From: JAWKVD01 sp041398225
GTDB lineage: Bacteria; Pseudomonadota; Alphaproteobacteria; Caulobacterales; Hyphomonadaceae
Reading direction: 5' to 3'
Assembly (NCBI GenBank): GCA_041398225.1
Contig: JAWKVD010000003.1
Location: 269,557 to 333,556, forward strand
DNA: 64,000 nt
Part shown: positions 18,372 through 26,182 of the stretch, in pieces
How the letters are laid out: each line of letters begins with the position of its first letter
Position numbering within the stretch: the first letter of the stretch is position 1
Made by a program: the position numbers and the translations under genes
Notes under the pieces: model-generated
The model's database searches: none
Told to the model about the DNA's origin: nothing
What the model saw: the letters and a program-made list of their open reading frames with translations, nothing else

Positions 18372-19295
18372 TCAGGGCGCGAAGGCCTGCACAGCCGGCT
18401 CGGCCGTCCGTTCCGGCCCCGCCATTTGCTCCGGCCCCGCCATTCGCTCCGGGTCAGGCGCCAGGCCCTGGGCGGCGCGGTGCGTCGCCTCGATCACCGG
18501 CGCCAGCATCGTGCGGTCGGCGCTCGACAGCTCCTTCAGCGGCGTCACCGAGGTCTGGATCGAGAACACACCCGCGCCCGAACGCGGCAGGCGCAGCAGG
18601 CACTGGCGCTCCACCCGGATGAAGATCTCCTTCGCGGCGTCGAACGATTTGCGTTCGGCCTCGGTGCGCGGCTGGTGCAGCGCGGGATCGTTATAGGCCA
18701 GCATGTTGGCGCGCTGCAGCGGCTGGCCGGGAACCAGCCGTCCGATCACCCGGTCGATGCGCGTCTGCATCGGTCCGTCGATGCGCGCGACCGGCGCGTG
18801 GATCGAGGCCAGCGGACGGTTCATCTTCTCCCGCAGCGACCAGCTCGACGGGAAGGCGAGGGCGCCGGCGACCAGCGTGTGGCCGGGATCGTCCGGCGCC
18901 AGCAGCATCAGGTCCGCCTGCACCAGCCGGGCGGCCGACACCAGCGGCGCCTCGTCGTCGAGGCTCACATAAACGCCGTCCGGCCGCACCGCCGAACGCG
19001 GGCCGAAACCGTATCCAAGGTCCCCGCTCAGCGCGGTGACAACATATTGAAGCAGGTCCCGTTGCAGGTCGAGCGTCGCCTCGGGCGCGGCGAGGCAGGT
19101 CTCCGGCGCTTCGGCGAACAGCCGGTCGCGCAGCGCCATCTGGGCGTTATAGGCCGGGTCGCGCATCAGCCATGGCGCGCCATCCAGCGGCGTAAGCCCG
19201 GGAAGACGCGACGTCATCGGGCCGGACCAGGGCCGCGCGATCGGCCGTTCCTGCAGGATCGTGGGTTGCTGGATCGTGTTTTGGTTCGCCGTCAT
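18372..19295 (-). CDS. DUF3445 family protein (heme-dependent oxidative N-demethylase-like)
   Basis: 307-residue protein of the DUF3445 family, some members of which are heme-dependent oxidative N-demethylase alpha subunits. Visible features are MRDPAYNAQMALRDRLFAE near the start, the central FPSSWSLREKMNRPLASIHAPV (the usual family core) and ERQCLLRLPRSGAGVFSI near the end. The C-terminus has imprecise repeats of the type PERMAGPEQMAGPERTA. The start is the ATG at 19295, whose ATGA overlaps the stop of the HEAT-like gene, which indicates coupled translation; a GTG five codons earlier is possible. Other demethylase subunits were not found nearby. Confidence 0.78.
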   Translation of the reverse strand: MTANQNTIQQPTILQERPIARPWSGPMTSRLPGLTPLDGAPWLMRDPAYNAQMALRDRLFAEAPETCLAAPEATLDLQRDLLQYVVTALSGDLGYGFGPRSAVRPDGVYVSLDDEAPLVSAARLVQADLMLLAPDDPGHTLVAGALAFPSSWSLREKMNRPLASIHAPVARIDGPMQTRIDRVIGRLVPGQPLQRANMLAYNDPALHQPRTEAERKSFDAAKEIFIRVERQCLLRLPRSGAGVFSIQTSVTPLKELSSADRTMLAPVIEATHRAAQGLAPDPERMAGPEQMAGPERTAEPAVQAFAP

Positions 19296-19660
19296 GGCGT
19301 CGGTCTCCACCCCAGAAAGTGGGAGAGATCGTCCAATGCGCTGGTTGCATGTCCGTTTACGTGGGGCTCCGGGTCTTTAAGGCCCGCGTCAACCACAGCT
19401 CGCACGCGGACGGGGTCGTGGATCACCCCGGCGGTCCGCGCCAGGTGCCCGAAACCGAGCACGGCGGCGCCGCGCACCCAGCGGTCCTCATGATCGGCGA
19501 GGCTGAGGCAAACCCGTTCGGCCCAGCCCGGCGCGTCCTCTTCCGGCGGGTCCATCGACACGCACACGGCGATCCACGCCAGCGTCTCCGCGTCGTCCGC
19601 GGACGCCTCCAGCAGGCGTTCGATGTCCGCGATGGTCCAGGGGTCCGGGATCGGTTTCAT
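19292..19660 (-). CDS. Small HEAT-like repeat protein
   Basis: 122-residue soluble alpha-helical protein. Two helical hairpins are visible: around LAWIAVCVSMDPPEEDAPGW and around DRWVRGAAVLGFGHLARTAG. They have the D-x-x-V-R-x-x-A spacing of HEAT repeats, followed by PHVNGHATSALDDLSHFLGW. The start is the ATG at 19660 (MKPIPDPWT). Its TGA overlaps the ATG of the DUF3445 gene, so the two are probably made together. No enzyme motif is seen; a binding or scaffold role is inferred. Confidence 0.72.
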   Translation of the reverse strand: MKPIPDPWTIADIERLLEASADDAETLAWIAVCVSMDPPEEDAPGWAERVCLSLADHEDRWVRGAAVLGFGHLARTAGVIHDPVRVRAVVDAGLKDPEPHVNGHATSALDDLSHFLGWRPTP

Positions 19661-19827
19661 GATGCATTCCCGCGTGAGACCCGAGACATGTCGGCGCGCA
19701 TGCAAACGTCCTGGGGCCGGTAAGGTTCCGCAGCGACCTTAGCGCCGCCCCCCGAAGCCTCGCAAGAATTCGCTGGCGGCGCCCCCGGCGCCGGCGTATG
19801 AGCCGCCGTCCTTCAGGATGACCCCGC

Positions 19828-20481
19828 ATGATGCTTCAGGATGCGGCCGCGCATGCGGCGTGTGCCGACGGCGCCGACTGGCTCTCCCGGCTCGCGAGCG
19901 AGGGCTGGGCGATCCGCGAGGGCGTGTTGCCGCCCGCGCTCGTCGCGGCGCTGCGCGAGGAGGCCGAACGCCAGTACGAGGCCGGTCAGATGGAGCGCGC
20001 CGGGATCGGCCGCGCCGACGATCACACGCTCGACCGCGAGGTGCGCCGCGACCGCGTGATGTGGCTCGAGGGCGAAACGCTGGCGCAGGTGCAGTTCCTC
20101 GAAGCGATGGAGCTGCTGCGTCTCGAACTCAACCGCGAACTGTTTCTGGGCCTGTTCGAGCTGGAGGCGCATTTCGCCGTCTACGAGGCCGGCGCCTTCT
20201 ATGTACGCCATGTCGACGCCTTCCGGGGCGAGCGCAACCGCATCGTTTCGGTGGTGCTTTATCTCAACCCGGACTGGCGCGAGGGCGATGGCGGCGAACT
20301 GGCGATCTACGCGCCCGACGCCGAAGAAGCCGCCGCTCCGATCGCGCTGGCCCAGCCGCGCGCGGGCGCGATGGCGGTGTTTCTGTCCGAAGAGATTCCC
20401 CACGAAGTGCTGACGGCGAAGGCCCGGCGCTATTCCATCGCCGGCTGGTTCCGCGTGCGCGAGGAGCTGCCGGCCGCCTAG
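19828..20481 (+). CDS. 2OG-Fe(II) oxygenase (SM-20/prolyl 4-hydroxylase-like)
   Basis: 217-residue double-stranded beta-helix oxygenase. Iron ligands are His128 and Asp130 (YVRHVDAF) and His192 (EEIPHEVL). The 2-oxoglutarate-binding Arg lies in ARRYSIAGWFR. Strand motifs RIVSVVLYLNPDW and GGELAIY are typical of the P4Hc family. It uses 2-oxoglutarate and O2 to hydroxylate a protein or small-molecule substrate, not known here. The start is the first of two adjacent ATG codons at 19828. Confidence 0.88.
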   Translation: MMLQDAAAHAACADGADWLSRLASEGWAIREGVLPPALVAALREEAERQYEAGQMERAGIGRADDHTLDREVRRDRVMWLEGETLAQVQFLEAMELLRLELNRELFLGLFELEAHFAVYEAGAFYVRHVDAFRGERNRIVSVVLYLNPDWREGDGGELAIYAPDAEEAAAPIALAQPRAGAMAVFLSEEIPHEVLTAKARRYSIAGWFRVREELPAA

Positions 20482-20517
20482 CTCCGCGTCCGGTCCGTCC
20501 TTCCGGCCTGGGCGACC

Positions 20518-20742
20518 TCAGACGAGGTAGATGTCGCCGAACCGGATATGCTGGCCGCCGGCCTGAAGGATGCGCCCGATGTCTTCGGTGCTGCGGCCTT
20601 TCAGGTTGAAGAGAACCAGTTTCGAACCCGCGAGTTGCGCGGCCGCGGCGGCTTCCTCAAGTTCGGCTTGCGAATAGTCTCCAGCGTTGATCCGCACGGG
20701 ATGTCCGGAGGAGAGGGCGCGCGTGCATTCCTGCAGCGACAT
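20518..20742 (-). CDS. Small hypothetical protein
   Basis: 74 residues, unrecognised. The start is the ATG at 20742 (MSLQECTRALSSGHPVRI), preceded by AAGGACGG, a good ribosome site. The sequence alternates predicted helices (QAELEEAAAAAQLAG) and strands (KLVLFNLKG), and ends in HIRFGDIYLV. There is no signal peptide or Cys pair. It is a soluble alpha/beta miniprotein of unknown role, convergent with the 2OG oxygenase gene. Confidence 0.7.
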   Translation of the reverse strand: MSLQECTRALSSGHPVRINAGDYSQAELEEAAAAAQLAGSKLVLFNLKGRSTEDIGRILQAGGQHIRFGDIYLV

Positions 20743-20922
20743 GGGATGGCCGTCCTTCTGTGGCGCGCGCGAATCACAACCGCGCGCAATAAGCGTAGCC
20801 AATGAACGCACGAAGTAAGGCGAATTGGGACCGTTTCAGATTAACGTGCAGTTAGACCGCAGCACTTGACGGCGCCCTGTGGACCCGGCGCCACACCGCC
20901 AATCACTTGGGTTGGTCGCTTG

Positions 20923-20952
20923 GGCCAATCACCGTCAGGCCAATCACCGTCA
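20923..20952. repeat. 15-base tandem repeat, two copies
   Basis: GGCCAATCACCGTCA is repeated exactly at 20923-20937 and 20938-20952, with a related GCCAATCAC at 20898-20906 and a diverged GGCCAGTCGCC after it. It lies just 3' of the secreted-protein gene ending at 20976. No function is evident. Confidence 0.7.
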
Positions 20953-20975
20953 GGCCAGTCGCCGCGAACGCAGAG

Positions 20976-22040
20976 TCACCGCCAGCGCAGCGCCTTCGCG
21001 AACGCATCGACCTGCTTGATGCAGGCCTCGCGCGCCTCGCCCCGGCAATCGCCCCTCATCTCCAGAACGCGGTCGCCGTCGACCGTCCGCACCACCAGCT
21101 TGCTGAACGCAACCTGGCTCGGCTGCTCCTCGAACGAGACCAGATACTGCGTCTTGCCGCCGGCCTTGCGCGAGGAGGTCTCGCAGTTGCGGAAATTCCA
21201 TCCCGCCGGCTCCTTGTTGCGCACCGCCTCGCAATCGAACGGCCCGGTCGCCTCTTCGCGGTTGGCGTCGGTCACCTTCAGCGGCGCGATATAGATGAAG
21301 CTCGCCTGGTTGCGCCCGGTCGACTGCTTGTCCACGCGCTGCAGCGTGTAGCGCAGCCCGTCATAGGCGGTTTCCTTCTCGAAATTGACGATCGAGAAAT
21401 CCCCCAGCGCCTTGTCCGAGGCCAGCTTGTACGGCTCGAAGCGGAACGGCTTCTTCTCATAGCCGGTCTCGCCCTCGTTCAGCGCATAGGTGCTGTTCAG
21501 AATCTCCAGCGCCGCCTCGCGCCCGTTCCAGTCCTTCATGAACTCGACCGTGACCCACGCGGCGTGATCGTCCGCCACCTGCACCTGGTACAGCATCGCG
21601 TTGCACTTGCAGTCGGGCTTCAGATATTCGGCGTACAGCGCATTGCGTCCGTTGACCTTGAAGGTCTGGATCTTGTCGATCTTGAACTCCGGATTGCGCT
21701 TCGCCTGCGCCTTCAGCTCCTCCACTTCGGTTTCGAACGAAACCTCGATCTCCTCGCGCCCGATCGAGAACAGCCAGCGATGCTCGCTGTCGCCGCCGCG
21801 CGCGCGCCGCGGCGAGGACACCTCGGCGTCGTCGGGAAACACGAAGGCGACGCCCTGCGCCGGCATCGGCCGGTGCTTCTCCGTCAGCTTGTTGTTGATC
21901 TCGTCCGGAAAGGTCTGCGCCAATGCGCCCGGCGCGGCGAGCGCCAGCAGGGCGGCGGCGAAGCCCGCTACAAGCGCGCCGGGCATGCGCGGAGGAGCAA
22001 GCGGACCAACAAGCGGAAAAGCGATGTGCGTAGATTTCAT
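20976..22040 (-). CDS. Secreted hypothetical protein
   Basis: 354 residues, unrecognised. The N-terminus has a long signal peptide (hydrophobic AGFAAALLALAAP, cleavage after ALAQ near 42). The mature part is a soluble mixed alpha/beta protein with a Cys-x-Cys in KPDCKCNAM, two more Cys pairs towards the C-terminus and many charged residues. It contains strands such as AAWVTVEFMKDW and TQYLVSFEEQ. Location is periplasm or outside. No catalytic motif is seen. It is the last of a run of minus-strand genes of unknown function around the SRAP homologue. Confidence 0.75.
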   Translation of the reverse strand: MKSTHIAFPLVGPLAPPRMPGALVAGFAAALLALAAPGALAQTFPDEINNKLTEKHRPMPAQGVAFVFPDDAEVSSPRRARGGDSEHRWLFSIGREEIEVSFETEVEELKAQAKRNPEFKIDKIQTFKVNGRNALYAEYLKPDCKCNAMLYQVQVADDHAAWVTVEFMKDWNGREAALEILNSTYALNEGETGYEKKPFRFEPYKLASDKALGDFSIVNFEKETAYDGLRYTLQRVDKQSTGRNQASFIYIAPLKVTDANREEATGPFDCEAVRNKEPAGWNFRNCETSSRKAGGKTQYLVSFEEQPSQVAFSKLVVRTVDGDRVLEMRGDCRGEAREACIKQVDAFAKALRWR

Positions 22041-22175
22041 GACAGGCCGTCCCCCGTTTTAGACGCTGCGTTCTGCTGCGGCGATTCAGATGCGCGGGGA
22101 GAAATCTAGCGCGCGCCCCGCCGTCATGGAACTGCCCGCCTGCGATCTGGCCCCCAAAAGCTGGCTCCCTGAAAT

Positions 22176-22901
22176 CTAGCCGGCATCCGGATCGCCGATC
22201 ATCTCCGCGCCCTGATTGCGCACATCGCCCACGCGCGGATGCGCCGGCCAGCATCGCATCTCGTCGGCGGGGTAGGGCCGCAGCAGCCCCTGCGGATCGC
22301 GGTTCATCGGATCGAGCCAGCGGCGAAAATGATCCGGATGCAGGATCACCGGCATCGACGATGAAAAGCTCGCCACCGCGTCGTTGGGCGCGCAGGTGAC
22401 GATCGCGAACGTGTCGAGTTCCGATCCGTCGATCATCACCCGCGTCCACAATCCGGCGAAGCAGAACCAGTCGAAATCGCGCAGGCCGAAGGCGAAGGGC
22501 GTGGCCGCCCCCTTCGGTCCCGACCAGGCGTAGAACCCCGAGGCCGGAACCAGGCATCGCCCATGGCGCAGCGGTCCCTGAAACGCGCGCGAGGTCTCCA
22601 GCGTTTCGGCGCGCGCGCTGAACGAGCTGAACGGCCGTTCGCCCGGCCCGCCCGTCCACCAGGTCGGGATCAGTCCCCAGAAGGCCGGCTGCACGATCGC
22701 CCGTCCGCGCGGCGCGTAATCGCCCAGGTAAAGCCCCGGCGCCGACAGCCGCAGCACCGGCGCATGCGCGCCCGGCGCGATGTTGTATTGCGCCGGCGGC
22801 GCGCCGAACGGTTCGCCCGAAGGCGTCATCGGCGGCGCCAGCCCCACCGCCTCGCGATAGGCCTCCCACCCGATCTCGCGGCGAAAGAAGCGTGAGGTCA
22901 T
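22176..22901 (-). CDS. SRAP-family (YedK/HMCES) homologue with all catalytic residues replaced
   Basis: 241-residue protein with the SRAP fold. Canonical members begin MCGR and use Cys2 to crosslink abasic sites in single-stranded DNA. Aligned landmarks are AQYNIAPG, AFWGLIPTWW, SARAETLETSRAF, RCLVPASGFYAW and MPVILHPDHFRRWLDP. The four active-site positions differ: Cys2 is Thr (MTSRFF), the Asn of NARxET is Ser95, the Glu of GFxEW is Ala125, and the His of HxRMP is Ser180. The start at 22901 cannot be moved to give MCGR. The fold is probably kept for another role, such as DNA or protein binding. Confidence 0.85.
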   Translation of the reverse strand: MTSRFFRREIGWEAYREAVGLAPPMTPSGEPFGAPPAQYNIAPGAHAPVLRLSAPGLYLGDYAPRGRAIVQPAFWGLIPTWWTGGPGERPFSSFSARAETLETSRAFQGPLRHGRCLVPASGFYAWSGPKGAATPFAFGLRDFDWFCFAGLWTRVMIDGSELDTFAIVTCAPNDAVASFSSSMPVILHPDHFRRWLDPMNRDPQGLLRPYPADEMRCWPAHPRVGDVRNQGAEMIGDPDAG

Positions 22902-22919
22902 GGCGCCGTCCTCGCCGCG

Positions 22920-23243
22920 TCACCGCGCCGGTTTGTATTCCTCGCACCAGTAGCGCTGATTGTAGCTGTCCGCTTCCTGCATCAGCCGCGCGGCGGTTTC
23001 GCAGGCGTTCTGGTTGAACTTCGGCGTGTACTTCCGGCCCGCCAGAGAATCGAACGTCGCCAGCTGCACCGTCTCGTTGGGAACGCCCGCGCTCGACCGG
23101 TAAAGCCGCCACAGCGCCACGCCGTTATAGGCCGGCCGCCCGGCGTAGCGGTCGGGCGCCTCGGGCGTCTGCGCCAGCCCCGGCGCCGCGAGCGCGGCCC
23201 CCAGAACGGTCGCCAGCGCAACCATCATCAGGCTTCGAAACAT
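22920..23243 (-). CDS. Small secreted hypothetical protein
   Basis: 107 residues. A signal peptide MFRSLMMVALATVLGAALAA is followed by cleavage near GLAQ. The mature part (about 82 residues) has two Cys (NACETAARL and YWCEEYKP) and aromatic-rich stretches. The start is the ATG at 23243, with GGGAGA eight bases upstream. It lies 18 bases before the SRAP-like gene start in the same direction of transcription, so they may be cotranscribed. Function unknown. Confidence 0.72.
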   Translation of the reverse strand: MFRSLMMVALATVLGAALAAPGLAQTPEAPDRYAGRPAYNGVALWRLYRSSAGVPNETVQLATFDSLAGRKYTPKFNQNACETAARLMQEADSYNQRYWCEEYKPAR

Positions 23244-23284
23244 GATCGGGTCTCCCTTCCGATGCGGGCCGCTCCAGCTTCGCC

Positions 23285-24325
23285 TCAGGCGCCGAACCAC
23301 GCGCGCAGGTTGGCCAGAATCTGTCCGCCCCCGGCGCCGATGAAGAACAACCCGACCGCCACGCCGAGATAAAGCCCCAGCACCAGGCTCGCCAGCATCG
23401 CCGCCAGCACCGCCGCAACGATCGCGAAGAACGGGATCAGAAACATCTGCCGCAGCAGCGCACCGCCAAGATTGGCGCGCATCGTCCCAGTCCCGGACCG
23501 GATCGACAGCAGCCAGCGCAGATGCAGCACGCGCCCCACGCCCAGGCCGACCTCGCCGCCGCGGTCGGCCGCTTCCTCCAGCGCATCGTCCATGCGCGGC
23601 GACAGCACGAACTCGCGCACCTCCCGGCCGCCAATGGTCAGATGGGTGCGCCGCACCTCGGCCATTCGCAGCATCCCGCCGCCCTCATAGACCACGCCCG
23701 ACCCGATTGCGTTCAGCTCGCCGCGATAGATCACCCCGAACGGTCCGAAGACCACCAGCCCCAGAACCGGCGCGCCGGTCAGGCAGGCGATGACGAACCA
23801 TCCCGTCGTGCGTTCGACGCCGCTCACCTCGCGCTTGGGGAAGAAGGCCGCCTCGATCTCGGCTTCAAGCGCGTGCTTCTTCTTGCGGTCGCGCACCGTG
23901 TAGTCGGTCACCAGCTCCTCGAAGGCGCGACAGTCCTTCTCCGCCGGTCCGCAGATGCTTTTGGGAAAGCCCATTTCCGCGCGGATGCGCGCCTTGGCGT
24001 CGTCGGTCAGCGCCGTGTACAGCTTCTGCTCGTCTGGCCTGAAGTTCAGCGGCTTCGAACGCTTGCTGGCCTGCCGGTAGAGGATGGTGCTGATATGGTC
24101 GAACGCGGCCTGCTGGCGCGCCGCCGCCTCGATCCGCGCCGCGCCTTCGCCCTCGATGGGGAAGGCCGCCTCGATCTCCGCCGGGCCGGGAATGTCCGAC
24201 AGGGCGATCTCGCCGCTCTGGGCCGATGCGGGCGCCGTCGCCAGCACCGGGCAGGCGAGCAGGATCAGGACGATCGACATGCGAACGATCGTGCGATCGA
24301 TGTCGCGAAGCAGCCTCCAGTTCAT
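23285..24325 (-). CDS. Membrane protein of unknown function
   Basis: 346 residues. The N-terminal hydrophobic segment (MSIVLILLACPVLATA) is a signal peptide or anchor. An Ala/Glu-rich, Lys-rich soluble part (about 45-180) has a Cys pair in KSICGPAEKDC. A transmembrane segment is near 190 (WFVIACLTGAPVLGLVVFG), then a beta-rich part. A pair of C-terminal hydrophobic segments (FLIPFFAIVAAVLAAMLASL and LYLGVAVGLFFIGAGGG) follows. The start is the ATG at 24325 (MNWRLLRDID). No family recognised. The next gene is the small secreted protein 42 bases downstream. Confidence 0.72.
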   Translation of the reverse strand: MNWRLLRDIDRTIVRMSIVLILLACPVLATAPASAQSGEIALSDIPGPAEIEAAFPIEGEGAARIEAAARQQAAFDHISTILYRQASKRSKPLNFRPDEQKLYTALTDDAKARIRAEMGFPKSICGPAEKDCRAFEELVTDYTVRDRKKKHALEAEIEAAFFPKREVSGVERTTGWFVIACLTGAPVLGLVVFGPFGVIYRGELNAIGSGVVYEGGGMLRMAEVRRTHLTIGGREVREFVLSPRMDDALEEAADRGGEVGLGVGRVLHLRWLLSIRSGTGTMRANLGGALLRQMFLIPFFAIVAAVLAAMLASLVLGLYLGVAVGLFFIGAGGGQILANLRAWFGA

Positions 24326-24526
24326 ATGGTTCGATCTCTCCCCACGCGCCGTCCTCCCTCGGATAGAGGCGGCTTTCCGCTCCGGAATCAAGCGCTTTCG
24401 CCCACGCCGCCGGCTCACAACTCGCGCAGACGTCGCGCCGGATCGAATTGAACCTCTGCGCGGCTTGTGCGTCTATTCACCTGGATGCGGCGCGCCATGC
24501 GGCCGCGCAGGCGTAGAGGTGCGGAC

Positions 24527-24895
24527 ATGAAAACGAAGCTGGCGTCCCTGGGCTTGTCGATCGCCCTGGCTGCGGGCGCATGGGCCGCCATGCCCGACCT
24601 TGCTGGCGCGATAACCGGAACTGGCGGCGCGGCGTGGGCCGACCCTCCGGGCCATGGGTGTCCGCCGGGGCTCGCCAAGAAAGGGTGCGTGCCGCCCGGT
24701 CAGGCCAAGAAGTACGCCATCGGCCAACCGCTTGCGCGTGAATATGGCTGCATCGACGACTGGCGACGATACGATCTGCGCGCCCCGCGCGACGGCTATT
24801 GTTACAGCCGGGTCGACAACGACATCGTTCTGATCGCGCGCGCCACGCGCAATGTGGTCGAGCTGGTGAAGATCATCGAGATCCTCTCGCACTAG
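24527..24895 (+). CDS. RcnB-like periplasmic protein
   Basis: 122-residue exported protein. A signal peptide (LASLGLSIALAAGAWAAM) precedes a Pro/Gly/Cys segment with two similar units (HGCPPGLAKKGCVPPGQAKK). The core DDWRRYDLRAPRDGYCYSRV ends in the VDNDIVLIA motif of the RcnB family. RcnB proteins influence nickel/cobalt homeostasis in the periplasm; many homologues have unknown roles. The start is the ATG at 24527 (MKTKLASLG), chosen because the signal peptide begins there. It is divergent from the membrane-protein gene. Confidence 0.75.
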   Translation: MKTKLASLGLSIALAAGAWAAMPDLAGAITGTGGAAWADPPGHGCPPGLAKKGCVPPGQAKKYAIGQPLAREYGCIDDWRRYDLRAPRDGYCYSRVDNDIVLIARATRNVVELVKIIEILSH

Positions 24896-24927
24896 CGCCG
24901 ATCAGGCCCTTCCAACAGCGGCCCGCG

Positions 24928-25881
24928 TCACAGAGGGTAGCGCATCGCCACATCGGCGCGCGCATACTTGGCGCCGAAGCGCCGCATCACCTCCTCGCAG
25001 TGCACGAAGCCCATCTTCTCATAGAGCGGGATCGCCGCCGTGCACTTGCGGTTGGTCAGCAGGTGCAGCTTCTCCACGCCCATCTGCCGCGCGCGCCGGA
25101 TCAGCGCCACAAGCAGCAGCTCGCCGGCCTTTTCCCCGCGCCGCCTGGGCGACACCGCCATCTTGGTGAGTTCGAAATCGCCGTCTTCGCCCACCGGCTG
25201 CAAAGCCCCCGCGCCGATGACGTTTCCCTCCGCGTCCTTCACGAACAGGATGTCGCCGCCGCGATCGATGATCTGTCCGCGCGGGTCCGACAGCACCGCC
25301 TCGTCGGACGCCTCCATGCTGAACGTCGAGCGGATCCACTCCGCGTTGAGGTCGTAGAAGTGATGCGCCAGCGCGTCGCTATAGCCGACGATCTCCAGCG
25401 GCCCGCCGCCCGGCGTTCGCTCCGTCAGCGGCGTTTCCGCAAGCCGGCTCTCCAGCGCGCCGACCATCTCCAGCGCGTCGCCTTCAAGCTCGCGACACAG
25501 GTTTTCGGCGGCGGCGGCGATGTCGCGCCAGGCGGTCCGCTTCAGCTGTTCGCTCAGCGCGCGGCCCTTGCCGGTCAGCGAGACGATCTTCTGTCGCTGG
25601 TCGGCGGGCGAGGGCTGCAGCTCCACGAAGCCCAGGCGCGTCATCCCCGCCAGCGAGCGCGTCACGGCGGGTTGGGAGATCTCAAGCCGGGCGACGATCT
25701 CGCTCACCGTCATCGGCCCGGCGTTCAGCGCATACAGCACCGGCATGTGCGCGGGCTGCATGTCGGGAAAGCCGTTGGCGGCGAGAATCTTCAGGGCGTC
25801 GGCCTGCATCCGTTCGGCCAGCCGCTTCATCCGCGAGCCCAGGAACAGAAACCCGTTCTCGGCCAGGATATCCCGCGCCAT
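24928..25881 (-). CDS. MarR-type regulator fused to GNAT acetyltransferase
   Basis: 317-residue fusion. Residues 1-150 form a winged-helix MarR domain (MTVSEIVARLEISQPAVTRSLAGM recognition region; PADQRQKIVSLTGKG wing). Residues 155-317 form a GNAT domain with FELTKMAVSPRRRGEKAGELLL (acetyl-CoA loop) and LHLLTNRKCTAAIPLYEKMGF. The start is set at the ATG at 25881 because GGAGG sits five bases before it; the ATG at 25893 lies upstream of that site. A perfect palindrome lies just upstream and is a likely auto-operator. Probably acetylates a metabolite or protein and senses a ligand. Confidence 0.9.
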   Translation of the reverse strand: MARDILAENGFLFLGSRMKRLAERMQADALKILAANGFPDMQPAHMPVLYALNAGPMTVSEIVARLEISQPAVTRSLAGMTRLGFVELQPSPADQRQKIVSLTGKGRALSEQLKRTAWRDIAAAAENLCRELEGDALEMVGALESRLAETPLTERTPGGGPLEIVGYSDALAHHFYDLNAEWIRSTFSMEASDEAVLSDPRGQIIDRGGDILFVKDAEGNVIGAGALQPVGEDGDFELTKMAVSPRRRGEKAGELLLVALIRRARQMGVEKLHLLTNRKCTAAIPLYEKMGFVHCEEVMRRFGAKYARADVAMRYPL

Positions 25882-25897
25882 TTCCGCCTCCATAACA

Positions 25898-25909
25898 CGT
25901 TATATAACG
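25898..25909. promoter_or_regulatory. Palindromic MarR-type operator candidate
   Basis: A perfect 12-base palindrome, CGTTATATAACG, lies 17-28 bases upstream of the MarR-GNAT start, within an AT-rich stretch that could also provide the -10 element (TATATAACG on the minus strand). MarR proteins commonly bind such sites at their own promoters. Confidence 0.6.
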
Positions 25910-25969
25910 CACTATGTATCTTCCCCCGCCCACCGGCAAGGGGCGTTTTCCCTGGCCCCGTCCACCGCT

Positions 25970-26182
25970 GTCATCCCGGGCGAGCGCAGCGAAGACCTAG
26001 GACTCATTCCTCAACGCTGGCCGACTTTTGGAAGCGTCTCTGCGAGACGCTTTCCATCGCGGTTACCCACACTTGTCATCCCGGCCAAGCCGCGCAGCGG
26101 CGCGAGCCGGGACCCATTCCTCAGCGCTGGCCGACTTTTGGAAAGCGTGGCTTCAGCCACGCGTCCCCAGCGAAGGCTGGGG
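25970..26182. repeat. Interspersed repeat pair with three hairpins
   Basis: Two diverged copies of one unit, 25970-26036 and 26074-26147, both begin TGTCATCCCGG and end CTGGCCGACTTTTGGAA. Each copy is followed by a strong hairpin: AAGCGTCTC/GAGACGCTT (26032-26052) and GCGTGGCT/AGCCACGC (26145-26162). A third hairpin, CCCCAGC-GAAG-GCTGGGG, lies at 26165-26182. They have the look of REP-like interspersed elements; several frames across them stay open but are repeat-derived and not genes. Confidence 0.7.

Noticed and set aside
25970..26182. Possible CRISPR-like array
   Set aside because: Only two diverged copies with internal hairpins and no regular spacers; better explained as interspersed repeats.
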